Positions 10,491 to 21,735 of a DNA stretch of 64,000 nucleotides are shown here, in pieces (position 1 is the stretch's first letter; every line of letters begins with the position of its first letter). This DNA comes from Periconia sp. R9002. Taxonomy: Eukaryota > Ascomycota > Dothideomycetes > Pleosporales > Periconiaceae. The notes beneath the pieces were generated by a model. That model was not told the DNA's origin, did no database searches, and saw nothing but the letters and a program-made list of their open reading frames with translations. The position numbers and the translations under genes were made by a program. The stretch covers positions 62,001-126,000 of the forward strand of contig JAMAHW010000039.1 in the NCBI GenBank assembly GCA_023627715.1. Reading direction: 5' to 3'.

Positions 10491-12414
10491 TTAGCTCGTA
10501 GCGTGAATATCTCCATCGAGTTCTCTCCAAACCTCCCCCCTCGGCGTAAACACAAGATTCGGCCCCTCATGCCCCACCACAATACCATCATACAACTGAA
10601 ACTCCCCAACCTCCCCCTCCCGTCTTTCCGCCCAGGCCATCCCTCACCCCGTCTGCCTGCTTCCCCGGGTGCTTTTTCAAAGTCAAAGTACCACATCGTC
10701 TTAGCGACCACCAGGCTCATTTCAAGATACGCCATTGATTTCCCCGCACAGGCGCGGTCGCCCAGGGAGAAGGGCGCCCATGAGCGCTTCACGTCCGCCA
10801 GCACCCTTTGTTTCTCTTCGTCCATCGTTGTGTCGATCCCACCACCATCTTCTACGTCTGGAGGAAGCAACCACCTCTCTGGATGGAAACTATACGGATC
10901 CGGGAAGTGCGTAGCGTTATGCTGTAGAGCATACGCGCTCACCGCGACCTGCGTCCCCGGCGGTATGACTACTCCGTCGACAACGAACCGTTCACCTTTC
11001 GCTACAGACACTGGATCCTGCTCGCGCCACGCAGGCGCGAGCGTCGAGGGCGACATACGTATTGTCTCGTTAATAACAGCGCGAAGGTAGTGGCAGCTCC
11101 TTAGCTGGGGACCACCCTGGCAGATCTCGTTGCCTCGAGTGAAAGTACTTCTAATCTCAGAAGCTAGCCGTGCGTATGCGGAAGGGTTGTGTGATAGGTA
11201 GAAGAAGATACCGCTCATTGCCGTAGCGGTTGTGCTTCCTCCTGTTTATAACTCTCAGTATACATCTTCACACATATAGGAGAAGAAATGTGAACCGTAC
11301 CAGCAGCCACAAAAAACACCGCCTCAGCCCAGAACTCCGTCTCCTCAAGACCCCCCAGCTCACCGTACACGCCTCCTCCCCTCGCCACCGACGCAAGGAA
11401 ATCATGCACCGCGTCTTTCGGTCGCGCCATCCTCGCAGTAATCATCGCCTGAAGCGATTTATTCAACCCTTCCAAGGTGCAACCTGCGAACCTTTCCAAC
11501 ACTGGGTCGAGGATCCGTAACCGCTTCCAGAAATGGTGCAGCGCGCTGCGGGAACTCCGCGTCTTGATGCCTTCGAAGATGACGCGGTGTGTGGTGTCGA
11601 ATTGGGTGTTGAGAGCGTACCCGAAGGCGAGGTGGCCTACGATGTCGACGCCGAGTCGTTCGCAGAGACGTGTCATCATTGATGTCTACAGATCTCTCCC
11701 GTTGCTACGTACTTTCCAAAATCCACCGGAGGAAAGCATCTACCTGTTTCGGCATGGTGGGTTCGAACGTCCGCATGGAGCGCTCGGACAGGATGGGCGC
11801 GATGAGGCGGCGTTTGGTGCGGTGTTCGGCGCGGGAGAGGATGTTGAAGAGGGCGGAGGTGGATGTAGGCGCGTCCTTTCGTGACTATGGGGTTGTTCAA
11901 GATATCTGCGCGGAAAAGCGTTGTTGGTTGTTTTGGAGATTGGGATGTTAGGGAGTTGAAAGGTAGGGGGGTTGGTTGGGGGTGGTATACCATGCAATGC
12001 CGTCGCCGTGTTGAAAACAACTCGATTCGGTGCTACACGGACCACTGGACCTTTTTCATTCACCGTTAGTTCCACCTCTCGCACACGGTCTAGAAATACA
12101 CATTCTAGGTTCTTCAGATGGCCCGTACATGCTTGACGTACCGTGCAGAAGCAAGATGAAAACACCGCTTCCACACGTAAAACGCACCGAACGCGCTCGT
12201 GATTTTCGCGGTGAAAGGACCCGGGACGCTGCGTAGAGGGTGGAGCAGGACGCGGTAGCTCATTATGAAGAGAGTCTGGTGTTGGTTGTTAGAGGATTGG
12301 GATTGATTGATGGGGATGGGGATGGTGGAGGTGGTAACGTACGGAGAGTAGGAAGAGGTGGGGTGTGTAGGTAGCTGCGGCTTGGAGGAATGGATACGGG
12401 GGATGGACCACCAT
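10491..12414 (-). pseudogene. Cytochrome P450, frameshifted and interrupted
   Basis: Remnant of a haem-thiolate monooxygenase of fungal secondary-metabolism type. Almost every landmark is readable: an N-terminal membrane segment (MVVHPPYPF..., start 12414), VPGPF, GPVVRVAPNRVVFNTATALH, the I-helix AAGGSTTATA, ETIR (the ExxR motif), FHPERW, and the haem loop PFSLGDRACAGK. Clear introns lie at 12276-12342, 11906-11990 and 11242-11300. Three lesions break it. An extra base near 11860 shifts frame after GRAYI. A TAG at 11705-11707 coincides with another frame change between WILES and TRLCERLG. A missing base in the C-tract at about 10611-10621 shifts the last 40 residues; their proper frame (starting GEFQLYDGI) ends at a stop at 10491-10493. 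An intron near 12060-12150 is also hard to place. Three lesions in one gene favour real decay over a sequencing slip. Confidence 0.82.
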
Positions 12415-13339
12415 GATGGGGAAATGTTGGTGTAGGGGTGGGTGGATGGATGGTGAGGAGGTGGGGATGGGGGTAGTGAAGGGAGGAGGGAGGGGGTCGA
12501 GGGGTGGTTGGAAGATAAATGGTAGAATTCCATGGTGATGTTAATCAACTCGTGTGCTATTATATTTTTAGGCGTAGTGGTTGGTGTTGGACGTGCAAGT
12601 ATCAATCCCGGGGTGTTGCGCTAGATGTGGGAGGAGGGCGTAGTGGTTGATGCTACGTACGGCTGTTCAGGTGATTGCTGGCAGAGTGCTGGGTTTGAAT
12701 ATACTTGTTGCATTCACTTTCGAGAAGAGAGACGGAGGTATGATTCGTAATCTCTGTGGATTGAAATGGAGTAGGTGATCGGGCTGGTCTTTGTAACACC
12801 AGGATTTGAGGGTCACATCTATGGTGGACTTGCTCGGGTGGGCCTTTGAACTTCTACAGCTGCCCTCGCAGCACCGGCAGGGTACCTTCTCCGTAAATGA
12901 GGGGTTTCAACCATTCTGTTGGGTGGCTACACCTGGCAGATGATGGTGCTGAGCGCATTCGTGCGGCACAGATCCCTGTCGTTGGAATTCTGGTGTGGGA
13001 GCACAAGCAGGCAGTAGGTGCTTGAAATTATTAACATACCGTTGAGGTTGAAAGGGAGTTGGGGTTGTCTTTGCAGAAGATTAATTCAATCCATCGTAGC
13101 ATCAATCTTTCTATCAAACATCACATTCACGCACCATATTGTACTGGCCAGATCAACATCTCCCTGTCCGTTTCAGGGGGTTGCCATTTTCTTGTACTGT
13201 GTATGCTATCGATACCAATGTAGAAGTGTAGTGTTAAAAAGACAGTACTAAAAAGGAAAAACCGCAGCAGTAAAGGAGTGGAAAGTACCTCAAAAGAGAT
13301 ACCAAAGGAAACAGACAAGATCAAAAGGGAATCCCCCCA
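12415..13339. other. Intergenic, start of accessory block 1
   Basis: More than 900 bases with only short, unconvincing reading frames. It marks the change from dense conserved genes to sparse, AT-richer sequence. Confidence 0.4.
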
Positions 13340-14275
13340 TTATCTAAGCACCATGGTCATGGGAACCGACTTCTCCACATACCGATTCGCCTCGACATGC
13401 AACGTCCAATCCGGAATCATCGCCTCACACTTCCCCCTCACCACCTCAAACATCTTCTTAAGCACAAAATCCACCTCCTTCATCCACATCGCCTTATCCG
13501 TATCCTTGATCGCATTCGACATCAGCTGCGCCACGACCTGCTGCGGGACCATGACCCAACTCTCATTCGTGACCAGTATCCGCTTCAGCTTGACTATGGC
13601 GGTTTGAAGGCACTTGGTAGCTTCCTCTACCGCGGGCGACATCGACGGCTCTGGTCCCGCGCCGATCTCGATGTATTGCTTCGCAGCGTCGGACCAAGTG
13701 TAATCCGGCATCCTTGACTCGCACGCCGTCCTCAACCCTTGATACCTAACGAGCTCCTTCTCGTCGACTCCATCCACCATTCGCGCTCGGTCCGCGTTTT
13801 TTGTGATGAAGGACATGCACTCGGCAAAGTATGCCTTCTCAGCGTTACGCTCCTTTCCGTGAAGTAAGGCCGACATTCTATATATCGCCTCTTCGAGGAT
13901 TCCAGCGGCTGTCTCCCGCGCCATCGATTTCTTGACATAGAGCAATTTACTCTGGTCCCACTCGTGGTTTGGAAGAAGTGATTCTCCCCGCGCCTTCAGC
14001 TCTTCCCATTTTGCAACGTCGGCGGCGGAAGCCGAGGATGCGGATGATGCGGCCGTTTTGGTGAGGTAGTAGCCGACGTCGAAGGAGAGGCACGAGGCCC
14101 AGGTGTCTTCGTCGAAGTTGGGAGTCTTGATATCTAGCTCGCATCCCGCGATCGTGGATTCCATAAGGTCGATGGAAGTCTTGATAGCTACCGAACATCC
14201 CACGATCCCGGATTCCATTAGGGTGATGGCAGTCTTGATAGGATCATAAAGTGCGGCTGCGCCAGATGAGGCCAT
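13340..14275 (-). CDS. Hypothetical protein with three tandem copies of an about 90-residue unit (family B)
   Basis: Function not recognised. This intronless gene gives 311 residues, without a signal peptide or membrane segment, and predominantly helical. Three units each end in a similar motif: LLPNHEWDQSKLLYV (about 100-114), RMPDYTWSDAAKQYI (188-202) and MIPDWTLHVEANRYV (286-300). Spacing is 87 and 98 residues. The same end motif occurs as a single unit in the small gene at 16681-16953 and, more weakly, at 30678, 33834, 28287 and 32173. Residues 13-48 also hold two adjacent 18-residue repeats (IKTAITLMESGIVGCSVA, then IKTSIDLMESTIAGCELD). A TATA box lies 250 bp upstream (14521-14533). The open frame of 936 bp and the TATA box support a real gene; the internal repeats are direct observation, and relatedness to the other genes is inference. 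Confidence 0.75.
   Translation of the reverse strand: MASSGAAALYDPIKTAITLMESGIVGCSVAIKTSIDLMESTIAGCELDIKTPNFDEDTWASCLSFDVGYYLTKTAASSASSASAADVAKWEELKARGESLLPNHEWDQSKLLYVKKSMARETAAGILEEAIYRMSALLHGKERNAEKAYFAECMSFITKNADRARMVDGVDEKELVRYQGLRTACESRMPDYTWSDAAKQYIEIGAGPEPSMSPAVEEATKCLQTAIVKLKRILVTNESWVMVPQQVVAQLMSNAIKDTDKAMWMKEVDFVLKKMFEVVRGKCEAMIPDWTLHVEANRYVEKSVPMTMVLR
14132..14239 (-). repeat. Two tandem 54-bp coding repeats
   Basis: Two adjacent 54-nt units in the 5' part of the family B triple-repeat gene encode two similar 18-residue helices, and the first three codons of a third copy (IKT) follow. Divergence is mostly at a few codons, so the duplication looks fairly recent. Confidence 0.75.
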
Positions 14276-14520
14276 TTTTCCTCCGTGGATGTGATACGGC
14301 TGGTGGGAGTTGGTGAGGATTGTATGGGCGTGTTAGGCTTGGTTTGGTGGGTTCTGGATCTGATGGTCAGTGGGTATGTTCTTTTGTCGAGAGTGTGAAT
14401 TGAAGATATACCTTTCCGGCAAGTTTGGGTTGAGACTTCTTTCTGAGGTTGTGTGTGTTGGTATTGGTTGTTTGTCGAATGTGTTGGAGGAAACGAGACT
14501 GAAGGGGCGGAGCGTAAGGG

Positions 14521-14533
14521 CTTTTTATATTGG
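14521..14533 (-). promoter_or_regulatory. TATA box of the triple-repeat gene
   Basis: Reads CCAATATAAAAAG on the minus strand, 246-258 nt upstream of the ATG at 14275. Confidence 0.55.
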
Positions 14534-14539
14534 ATTTTT

Positions 14540-16680
14540 TTGGTCACGTGGATGATTCTTTCAACGCGAGTAGTGAGGGGTATTGACGTGTTCAGTCACA
14601 TCGTTCAGCATCACTCTAGCTGAACCGCTTCAATCAGTGTAACTAGGTAGTACGTTTGGTCCTCTGGTTGTGGGACGGATCATTCACTGGTCGTGATGGA
14701 AATATGACTCAGTGTAGCGTTAAGGGAACTAGGAGAGTGGGTTATGTGTGGTACTATATAACTACAGCGATGGGATGAGGACACGAACATGTTGGTAGCT
14801 TGGTATAGTTGTATATTTGTCCATTGGTTACAATGGACTCTTGGCAATGTGTTGATGAGACATTGTATCATGGTTAATTTTTCTCAACACGAAAGATTGA
14901 AGTTTATGAATATTGTGTACCGTTATGACAAGAGCTATGGTCGGACTCCTCATTGGTTCCTTGCTCAGCCAACCTCTGGTCGACAGGTAAGATCAGTGCA
15001 ACGTTGTGGGCGCTTAGAAGTGATTTAATGCGTTTGGTGGCTAGAGAGCCGTTTCGGAAGCGGTCAATACATCGGAGACGGCTAATGACATATTTTGCGT
15101 TCTATAATCTTCCTTTGCGAATGGTTTGTCAATGTGGCACTTAAACTCGCTTTTTTGTGTCTTTGATTTGTGAGTACTGGGAGCAGTAGTTAGCTCGTGT
15201 CCACTTTCTGAGTTGTTTCGTCACACTTCGGGTTGCCCTAAGTTCGCCGTGCTATCAATGTTCCGGCCTATATGTGTTGGTTTTTCACGTAGCTCAAATG
15301 TGTTATTGGAAGATGGATTAGAGACGTTGCAGTGGCAGTCTCTTTATATCGTAGAACACGAATCCACGGCAATTGTTTCTCCACTAAATGTGGGGACCTA
15401 ATGATGTTAAACGCCACCACGATTGGCCATTTTCTCGAATCAAAGTATTGTGATGAACACTGGGGTTATTTGTTGAGTTAAGAGTTCGTGCGGGAGATGT
15501 GGAGGCAAAACACAAGTGTGTTATGACTCCTCGCGGTATATATGCAACCTTGATGTGGACCCCCTATAGTTTTGCATACGCCTATGAGCATTCACGACTC
15601 ATATCCGCACAAGGCTGTGGAAGTCGCGCAAAGTAGAACAGGAACTAACCTTAACCAATTGATGAAACTATTGGACGCTGTGCTTTGACTGCCACTAATA
15701 TTTTGAGCCTAGCACTAAGAACTAAATCACATTCAAGTGGAAATTCACTGTTACGTTGGAGGCATTTAGGTATTTTTCCAAACTGACCGTGCAATAGAAT
15801 GAAGTATAGATAGAAAGAAGACTTGTGATTCTCATGAAGTATGAAGTGCGAATTGATCGTCGCAAAGTATTCTTACCCTGGTTATTGTGATACTCAAAAT
15901 TAAACACTTTGGCGTGGGTTTGAACTCAGATACTGTTATATGGCTAACAGAAAGGCGGAAATTCAGGGTTGTAAAACATGATAGACACGATGAATCATGT
16001 ATTTGTGATGATCTTAATCCATTTGATACCCTATGCAGGTATCTAACTGGAAAAAATAGTATAAACATGTAGATGTCATACTGAGATCTAAAAGAAGACA
16101 ACATACCGTATTGGCAGCTTGATCGAATCCGATTGGTGCGCTGCCAATGCGGCCCTCTCATTGAAAAAGCTTGGAAAAAGACTGTCATGATTAAGATAAG
16201 TCCTTAAATTTGTTCATTTCATAACTGTCTCAAGACATCTACACTCCCTACAACGCTATATCGGCTGTTGAAAGCGTGGCGTTCTACAGGAGACGGGTCG
16301 TTTGTCATTTCAAAACACAGATATTTGTATGATAAAGTCTCAATAAACGAGCGCAATAGAATTATTGTCTGATATAGAGACAGTAACCGAAAATGATGGA
16401 ATTTCCCTAAGGAAAGAACCAGAAATCCATGAGAAAAGAGTGATCATGGGCGGAAGAATGAAAACGTGTAGAAAGAAGTCCACCGTGATTGATATACACT
16501 ATGAGCAGAGTCTAGGAAAGAAGCGAACGTAAACGAAGAGGCGAAAAGAACAAAAGCAGAAAAACAAAGCAGGAAAGTGATCGGTGTGACACCCCTTCAC
16601 TTCATCACAGCCGTCAATCATTCACCTTCCCACTGTAAGTCCATCTGTCTTCGAGAACTCTGCCGCCTAGCTTCCTAAAT
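14540..16680. other. Long gene-poor AT-rich stretch
   Basis: About 2.1 kb with no coding frame longer than about 120 codons and no recognisable protein. It may be degenerate repeat sequence, but I could not identify its origin. Confidence 0.4.
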
Positions 16681-16953
16681 TTAATCAATAGTACGGCGGT
16701 ACGAGTCGGAGTTCGCATCCCATGTATGCTCCACAAGATAACTCTCAAGATTCTTCTTCAGCATTTCGTATTGATCGCGTTTGTCCTGAGGTGCTTCCGA
16801 TTTGATACGTTCACCGGATCGAACACAATCAGTAAGCTTCGCTGCGACTTTATCATCTGGCGGTGGCCTGACCGATCTTCTCGCATCATAGTTGAGGTTG
16901 TTCATCTCGATTATGATCGCCACAAGTTCGTTGGTTGCTTGATGGGAGGCCAT
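16681..16953 (-). CDS. Small hypothetical protein, single family B unit
   Basis: This 90-residue intronless frame has no recognised function. Its end (YEMLKKNLESYLVEHTW, then DANSDSYRR) lines up with the end of unit 2 of the 311-residue protein at 13340-14275 (YQGLRTACESRMPDYTW, then SDAAKQYIE). Shared features are Y-x2-L, ES, W and Y at equal spacing. The protein is charged, soluble and helical. A TATA box (GATTATAAAAG on the minus strand, 17170-17180) lies about 220 nt upstream, as in neighbouring genes, which supports expression despite the short length. It appears to be a one-unit paralog of the triple-repeat gene 2.4 kb away. Confidence 0.6.
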   Translation of the reverse strand: MASHQATNELVAIIIEMNNLNYDARRSVRPPPDDKVAAKLTDCVRSGERIKSEAPQDKRDQYEMLKKNLESYLVEHTWDANSDSYRRTID

Positions 16954-17169
16954 GATGACTTTTGTGACGGTATTGGAGTGAGGTTTCGTGGATTATTGGT
17001 TTGGTGTGGTAGTTTTGCTTTCACTATCGTGCGTAGTCAGATGCATGGGTTTCCAGAATTTTGTGCGCTAATATATACCTTCCAAGAATCGTGTGTTTTG
17101 CTGAATTCGCTGTCCAATTTGAAGAATAAAGGAAGAAAAAGAAGAAGTGAAGAGTGGGGATTAAGGGAA

Positions 17170-17180
17170 CTTTTATAATC
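17170..17180 (-). promoter_or_regulatory. TATA box of the 16681-16953 gene
   Basis: GATTATAAAAG on the minus strand, about 220 nt upstream of the ATG at 16953. Confidence 0.5.
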
Positions 17181-17777
17181 GAATTTCCAGAATCAAGGCA
17201 AATGCTTCATGGTATCACATCAGGAGCGCTAATGTCATCAGTACCTGTAGTTGCCCCCGACTTCGATAGTCAGCTGCTGATAATGACTTTGAAGATGAAC
17301 ACGTGTTTGCACCCAACAACAGATTCAGCCAACCAAGTCATGTCGATAAGCGTACCTTTTGGAAAGGCGTCTATGAGAGAGGGAGCCAAAGCAGTGAAAC
17401 GATGACGTGGTTGAGAAACGGAACATTCTGTCCAAATAGATATCAAAGCGTGGGTTGAAATGTCACTTGATCAGTCCATCAGGTTCTATGAGTAGTTAGA
17501 AGCACTGACCACTGTTGTAGGTTACGAATAAATATTGGTATCACAGGTGCGTGGCATAGATGAACGCCAATCATAACGAGGTGTACAATAAGAAGATACG
17601 TGTAGCAAATCTTCATGTGACAGAGAGAGAAGGCGTAATACAAAATCCAATAGTGTAATAGTAACAAAGCTCATGTATCCGCGAATTAGAATCAGGGGAA
17701 GAAAACAGGGATATCAAACGAATGTATGGGTGAGTATACCACCAAACTCCCACCAAGACGATCGGTCGAGGAAGCTT
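17181..17777. other. Intergenic
   Basis: About 600 bases without a credible gene or repeat. Confidence 0.35.
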
Positions 17778-18494
17778 TCAGTCCAATCGAGGAACGACCA
17801 TGTCGCCATGGTTCTGAAAGTACTCTTGCCCAGATAACACACTGACAAACTCCTTGTAGTCATCTGCCAAGGGGAGCAGTTTCTGACATTCTTCGGCGAA
17901 TTTCTGGTCATCCAAGTTCCAGTAGAACACGATAAACTCAAGAAGATCTCCAAGCTGTCCCACAATACAACGTTGCCACCTCCTCTTCCACTCAGACTGC
18001 AAGAATCTGTGTGTGTGCGGGAACCTTCCAGGTCCGTGATCAGGTCCCTCGTAACCCTCCACCCCGCAGACGGTCTTGACGTTGTTTCTGCTCGAGCGGT
18101 CGTCGTACGATTGCGCGAAAATTTCTACTGGTACAATAGGACCCAGGACTTTAGTAGCGTTGAATGCTTGAAGAAGAGAGAAAATGCTGCCGTCTCTCAA
18201 GTCGAGCCTCTTTTGCTTCTCCGATATACCTTCCTCAACCCCGTTCCGTTTTATGTCGTGGAGGGCCCATGAATTTGCCTCGATCCGTTTGTGTTGCCTT
18301 TCAATCTCAATTGCGAGAAGATCCAGTTTCTCCCACTCACTCTCGAAAGCATTCTTCTCCTCGGGCTTTGCGGAATGAATGACGGGTACTGGATGGGCTT
18401 TGGGCATTGGCCGCACTGAGGGAAATGTTGAGGAACTTCCATTGAGACTCAGGCTGAGATTTCTCTCCTCCCATTTTGTAGGTGTAGTGGACAT
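17778..18494 (-). CDS. Hypothetical helical protein, possible distant family A member
   Basis: Not recognised; 238 residues from the ATG at 18494. The frame stays open upstream to 18698, but a TATA box at 18683-18695 (GAATTATATAAAG on the minus strand) lies inside that extension, so the 18494 start is preferred. The N-terminal 60 residues are Ser/Pro-rich. A charged helix follows (about residues 75-115, rich in Glu/Lys/Arg), then a C-terminal helical part. The segment FIVFYWNLDDQKFAEECQK resembles FYWNRYGQYQEDELNK in the gene at 55469-55978, which suggests membership in the 53-60 kb small-protein family, though weakly. No signal peptide or transmembrane segment is visible. Confidence 0.65.
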   Translation of the reverse strand: MSTTPTKWEERNLSLSLNGSSSTFPSVRPMPKAHPVPVIHSAKPEEKNAFESEWEKLDLLAIEIERQHKRIEANSWALHDIKRNGVEEGISEKQKRLDLRDGSIFSLLQAFNATKVLGPIVPVEIFAQSYDDRSSRNNVKTVCGVEGYEGPDHGPGRFPHTHRFLQSEWKRRWQRCIVGQLGDLLEFIVFYWNLDDQKFAEECQKLLPLADDYKEFVSVLSGQEYFQNHGDMVVPRLD

Positions 18495-18682
18495 TGCGAA
18501 GTGGTACTTGTAGCTTTGGCGTTTCTGTGAACCAGACACCTGCGTGCGGAACAATGTATATAACTCTCTAATCAGCCGACGAGTGGAATAGAGCGGTGCG
18601 TTGAGAACTTCGTGTTTTGCTAGCTGAGAATATAGCCCAAGACTGAGATGATGAAAAATCGAAAGGGGTGCGAGCGCATCGC

Positions 18683-18695
18683 TCTTTATATAATT
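18683..18695 (-). promoter_or_regulatory. TATA box of the 17778-18494 gene
   Basis: GAATTATATAAAG on the minus strand, about 190 nt upstream of the chosen ATG. Confidence 0.55.
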
Positions 18696-18719
18696 CATTT
18701 GGGAGTAATTCTAGCTGTG

Positions 18720-19509
18720 ATATGCCTCAAAGGGGCCAGTTTCACCAATCTCCTGGAGGCGCTGCGACACATTGCACATGACCCATCTTCCACAGCCATT
18801 ACAAAATGATTGGTTTCCCGTCAGCATTCGAGCTATGACAGCACTAGAGTTACAAAGACGGACAACTCCGCACTCTAGGAACCAGTGTTACCGTTAAACT
18901 ACGTATCAACGCATTGGACAATTGATTGGTCGTTCAGCTTATTCGTGCATTCTTTCACAAAGTTCACAAAGAATTCCCTAATTGTTTTCTACCTTAAGGT
19001 ATACATAAGGGAAGCTGAACTAGTTGAAAAAAAAACTGCGAATTAGGGTGTTGCGCAAACTCCGTGCGCACGAATAAAAATAGTTGATATGTATAGGTGC
19101 GAATATGGTTATAGGGCTATTCGTCAATTGTTTTACACCATTTTAATGATCAAATCGTTTCGTTTGCTGGTACTATTATTGCTTACAATTTGAATTGATA
19201 GCTAAGGATACTGAGATGATGAAAGATATCTAGTTTGTTTTAAAGAGTGACTGGTGGGTGAGAACGACATTAAGAAAACAGAAAATAAAGAAAAGACAAA
19301 GAAATCGAATAAAAGATTTCCTCCGCCTGTAAAGCACATCCCAATATCATGTCGCTCTACCAGTGGTTCAAACACTGATATGGATGATAAAAGTCTCGGT
19401 TTCATAGAATGAGTGTCTATTTACTACTTGTTAGCCAACATGGTAACATTGAGATGAAGAGGTAGGCTTACCGAGAGCCACAAATCGCACCTCAACGTGT
19501 GAGTGAATT
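18720..19509. other. Intergenic, AT-rich
   Basis: Nearly 800 bases between same-strand genes, with no credible coding frame. Confidence 0.35.
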
Positions 19510-20040
19510 TTAATTCATGTCATCCAGTTTCGTTCTCAGAGTCCACGCGTCATTGATGTAAGAACTGAAAACCGCATTGAAAATCCGCTTGACGAAATCC
19601 GTATGATCTTCCTGAAAAAGAATCCAGACCTTACGATGAAGATCATTCAGTGGACGCTCAACACGTCCAGCCCACGTTTTCTCCCACATGTCTTGCCAGG
19701 TCTGGTCGTGAATGATCCATGGGTTAACCCACGCGTCACCGCGAGGGCTGAAAGCGGAATTAACGATCCCGTTCTGCTGGTGTGCTCCGAGAATGAGTTG
19801 CAGAACAACATGAGCGCTAGGTTGGCGAATAATAAACGTAGCCTCTTTCAATGCTTCGACGAGAAGTGTTTCTGCGTGATTCAGATGACTGGCCATGAGT
19901 TCGGGTATCATTGGAGCATTCAGTAGGGCATCGACTGCCTGAGTTTTCGCCTCTAGGCCCTCAGAAAATCTGGCGTACACGCTCTCCAGCAGAGCGAAAT
20001 CGAAGTTGCCACTCGGTGTTGTATTCTCCATCTGCGACAT
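19510..20040 (-). CDS. Hypothetical helical protein
   Basis: This 176-residue intronless protein has no recognised function. It has a short polar N-terminus (MSQMENTTPSG) followed by predicted helices. It is Trp-rich in the second half (WVNPWIIHDQTWQDMWEKTW). The segment MWEKTWAGRVERPLNDLHRK has a W followed by GR, like the W-x3-G-R core of the genes at 53-60 kb, but this match is too weak to assign family. Size, lack of introns, no signal peptide and a TATA box (20237-20251) match the other small genes of this block. Confidence 0.65.
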   Translation of the reverse strand: MSQMENTTPSGNFDFALLESVYARFSEGLEAKTQAVDALLNAPMIPELMASHLNHAETLLVEALKEATFIIRQPSAHVVLQLILGAHQQNGIVNSAFSPRGDAWVNPWIIHDQTWQDMWEKTWAGRVERPLNDLHRKVWILFQEDHTDFVKRIFNAVFSSYINDAWTLRTKLDDMN

Positions 20041-20236
20041 TAAGGTTGTTTGTATTGGGTCAAATGGTTGGATTATGTGCGCTGCGATTGAGGCTGTTGG
20101 AGTGGGGAAGGTATTGTTGTATTCTGGGGAGTAGCTTTCAGCGTATGTGTTGAATCCGTTGACGTTTTGTAGAGCAGTTCTGTGGTGATTCCAAAGTTAT
20201 GATGAAGGAAGCGTGAACATTCCGAGATCATCAGGT

Positions 20237-20251
20237 CTTTTTATATATAGC
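20237..20251 (-). promoter_or_regulatory. TATA box of the 19510-20040 gene
   Basis: GCTATATATAAAAA on the minus strand, about 200 nt upstream of the ATG at 20040. Confidence 0.55.
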
Positions 20252-20386
20252 ATGTTTGTTCACCACGAATATGTCCTACCGCATTGTAATACTATAAGTC
20301 TCGGTCAATACTTGGAGAATTATCTGAAGGTGTCACGAAGTGAGCATGTGCATATTAACTGACGATATAGAGCTAAAAGATGTGTG

Positions 20387-20508
20387 TTGAACTCCAGGTA
20401 TAGAGTCGTTTGTTATCGAGACACCACGTGGCGTAGTGTATTGAGACATTCATCACTCATTGTATCACCCCTAGTTGAGTTAAGCCGACTTTGTACCCAC
20501 GATATAGG
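20387..20508 (+). repeat. MITE-like repeat, copy 1 (near full length)
   Basis: About 122 bp. The left end reads AACTCCAGGTATAGAGTCG and the right end CGACTTTGTACCCACGATAT. The inner parts of the two ends are imperfect inverted copies (AGGTATAGAGTCG against GGGTACAAAGTCG). A palindromic core around GACACCACGTGGCGTAGTGT follows the left end. It has no coding capacity. The same element recurs at nine other places in this window. Confidence 0.8.
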
Positions 20509-21735
20509 TGTATCCCTAGAACTGTTCTTCAAGGGGGTAACGGTGCCTTGGAGAGCATCGTTACTGGAGTTCCCCTAAGTGAACGCCAGATTTGTGAACA
20601 TGTGCTTAGCCTCCGTGATAAGGCTATGCGCCCTGAAGATTTTGATTGGTTTCTCCTGGTTATAAGTTCTCCTCACTCATTACTTGGCAAAAGCCTTGGA
20701 TTGCTATCGACGTGAGTCACTTCACGTCATCGTGTAAGCTATGTCCTCTCCAAACACAAACTCAAGATTTGACTTCCGTGGTAGAGTCACGGGTAACATG
20801 GCTCGTACAGACCGAGACGGAGATGAGCGGCCTGGGACATGTCTGTGTCTGACAGCACTGCCCCTTACTAGCAATACTCATACGTTTGACAGTATCAGGT
20901 AGAAGTCACGCTGCCACATCATCTAATGCCTCAAGCTGTGTATACCAGTAACCCGGTGGCACGGGCTTTGATAATCGTGGGAGTTGGTCCAACCACAAAG
21001 TGATTCACGGATTCCCCGCAAAGATGAACCTGAATTTAGTGGTCGAATCATTTCCCAACTTCTTTTTGGAGCTCAATGTGCATCGTTCACGCAATCACAT
21101 CATCATCTCGGCGCTTAATTCCGGTGCTGACGCACACTTCGTACAGCTCCACATCGGGCTTGACTGTTTCGCAAGACATCACTCGTAGCTTGTCGAGGAA
21201 CTCTAGAAACGGGATTTGAGATATTCCAGCGATTTGTTGTTTCTTGATTGCTTGTCACAGAAGGTCGATATTCCGAGCCAATTTTCTAGCCTTCTATTCG
21301 ATGTAATTCAGAGGGCAGTTATAGGAGAGGCCCGGAGTGAGTCTAGTACTATGATAGGTGTACTGACTATTCTTGATATGAAACAAAAACTTCGCGAGGC
21401 ACAGAGAAGGCGCCAGGGGCCATGTGCCATGACCATCAAGTCGAAAGTGGGCTCGGCTTTTAGGTGCTCAGTTTCACTTCTGTCAGCACTTAGCACTGCG
21501 CTTGGTGAGAACTATCTCTTTAGCCACGAACACCTTGTCTTGAATATACTTCTGAATGTAATGGCTCATATAAAAATATAATTTCCGTAATTTATATGTG
21601 CATTTGTTTTCCTCATAAACGATATCCTGTTGGGTTAAGTGCCTCCGAATCTTGCGGTTTTGGCCGCCAAAGATAGAGAAATGCAAGCCAACAAATTTCA
21701 GCGGTTCAGAAGATAGTGTTCATCCAACGCACAGG
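20509..21735. other. Gene-poor stretch
   Basis: About 1.2 kb between a MITE and transposase remnants. No frame encodes a recognisable product; probably decayed repeat sequence. Confidence 0.35.

Noticed and set aside
11679..11760. A 58-nt intron (GTAGAT...CTGTAG) that would remove the P450 stop and keep frame
   Set aside because: It would delete sequence that looks like conserved P450 (VDAFLRWILES), so decay is the better explanation; the other two lesions remain anyway.
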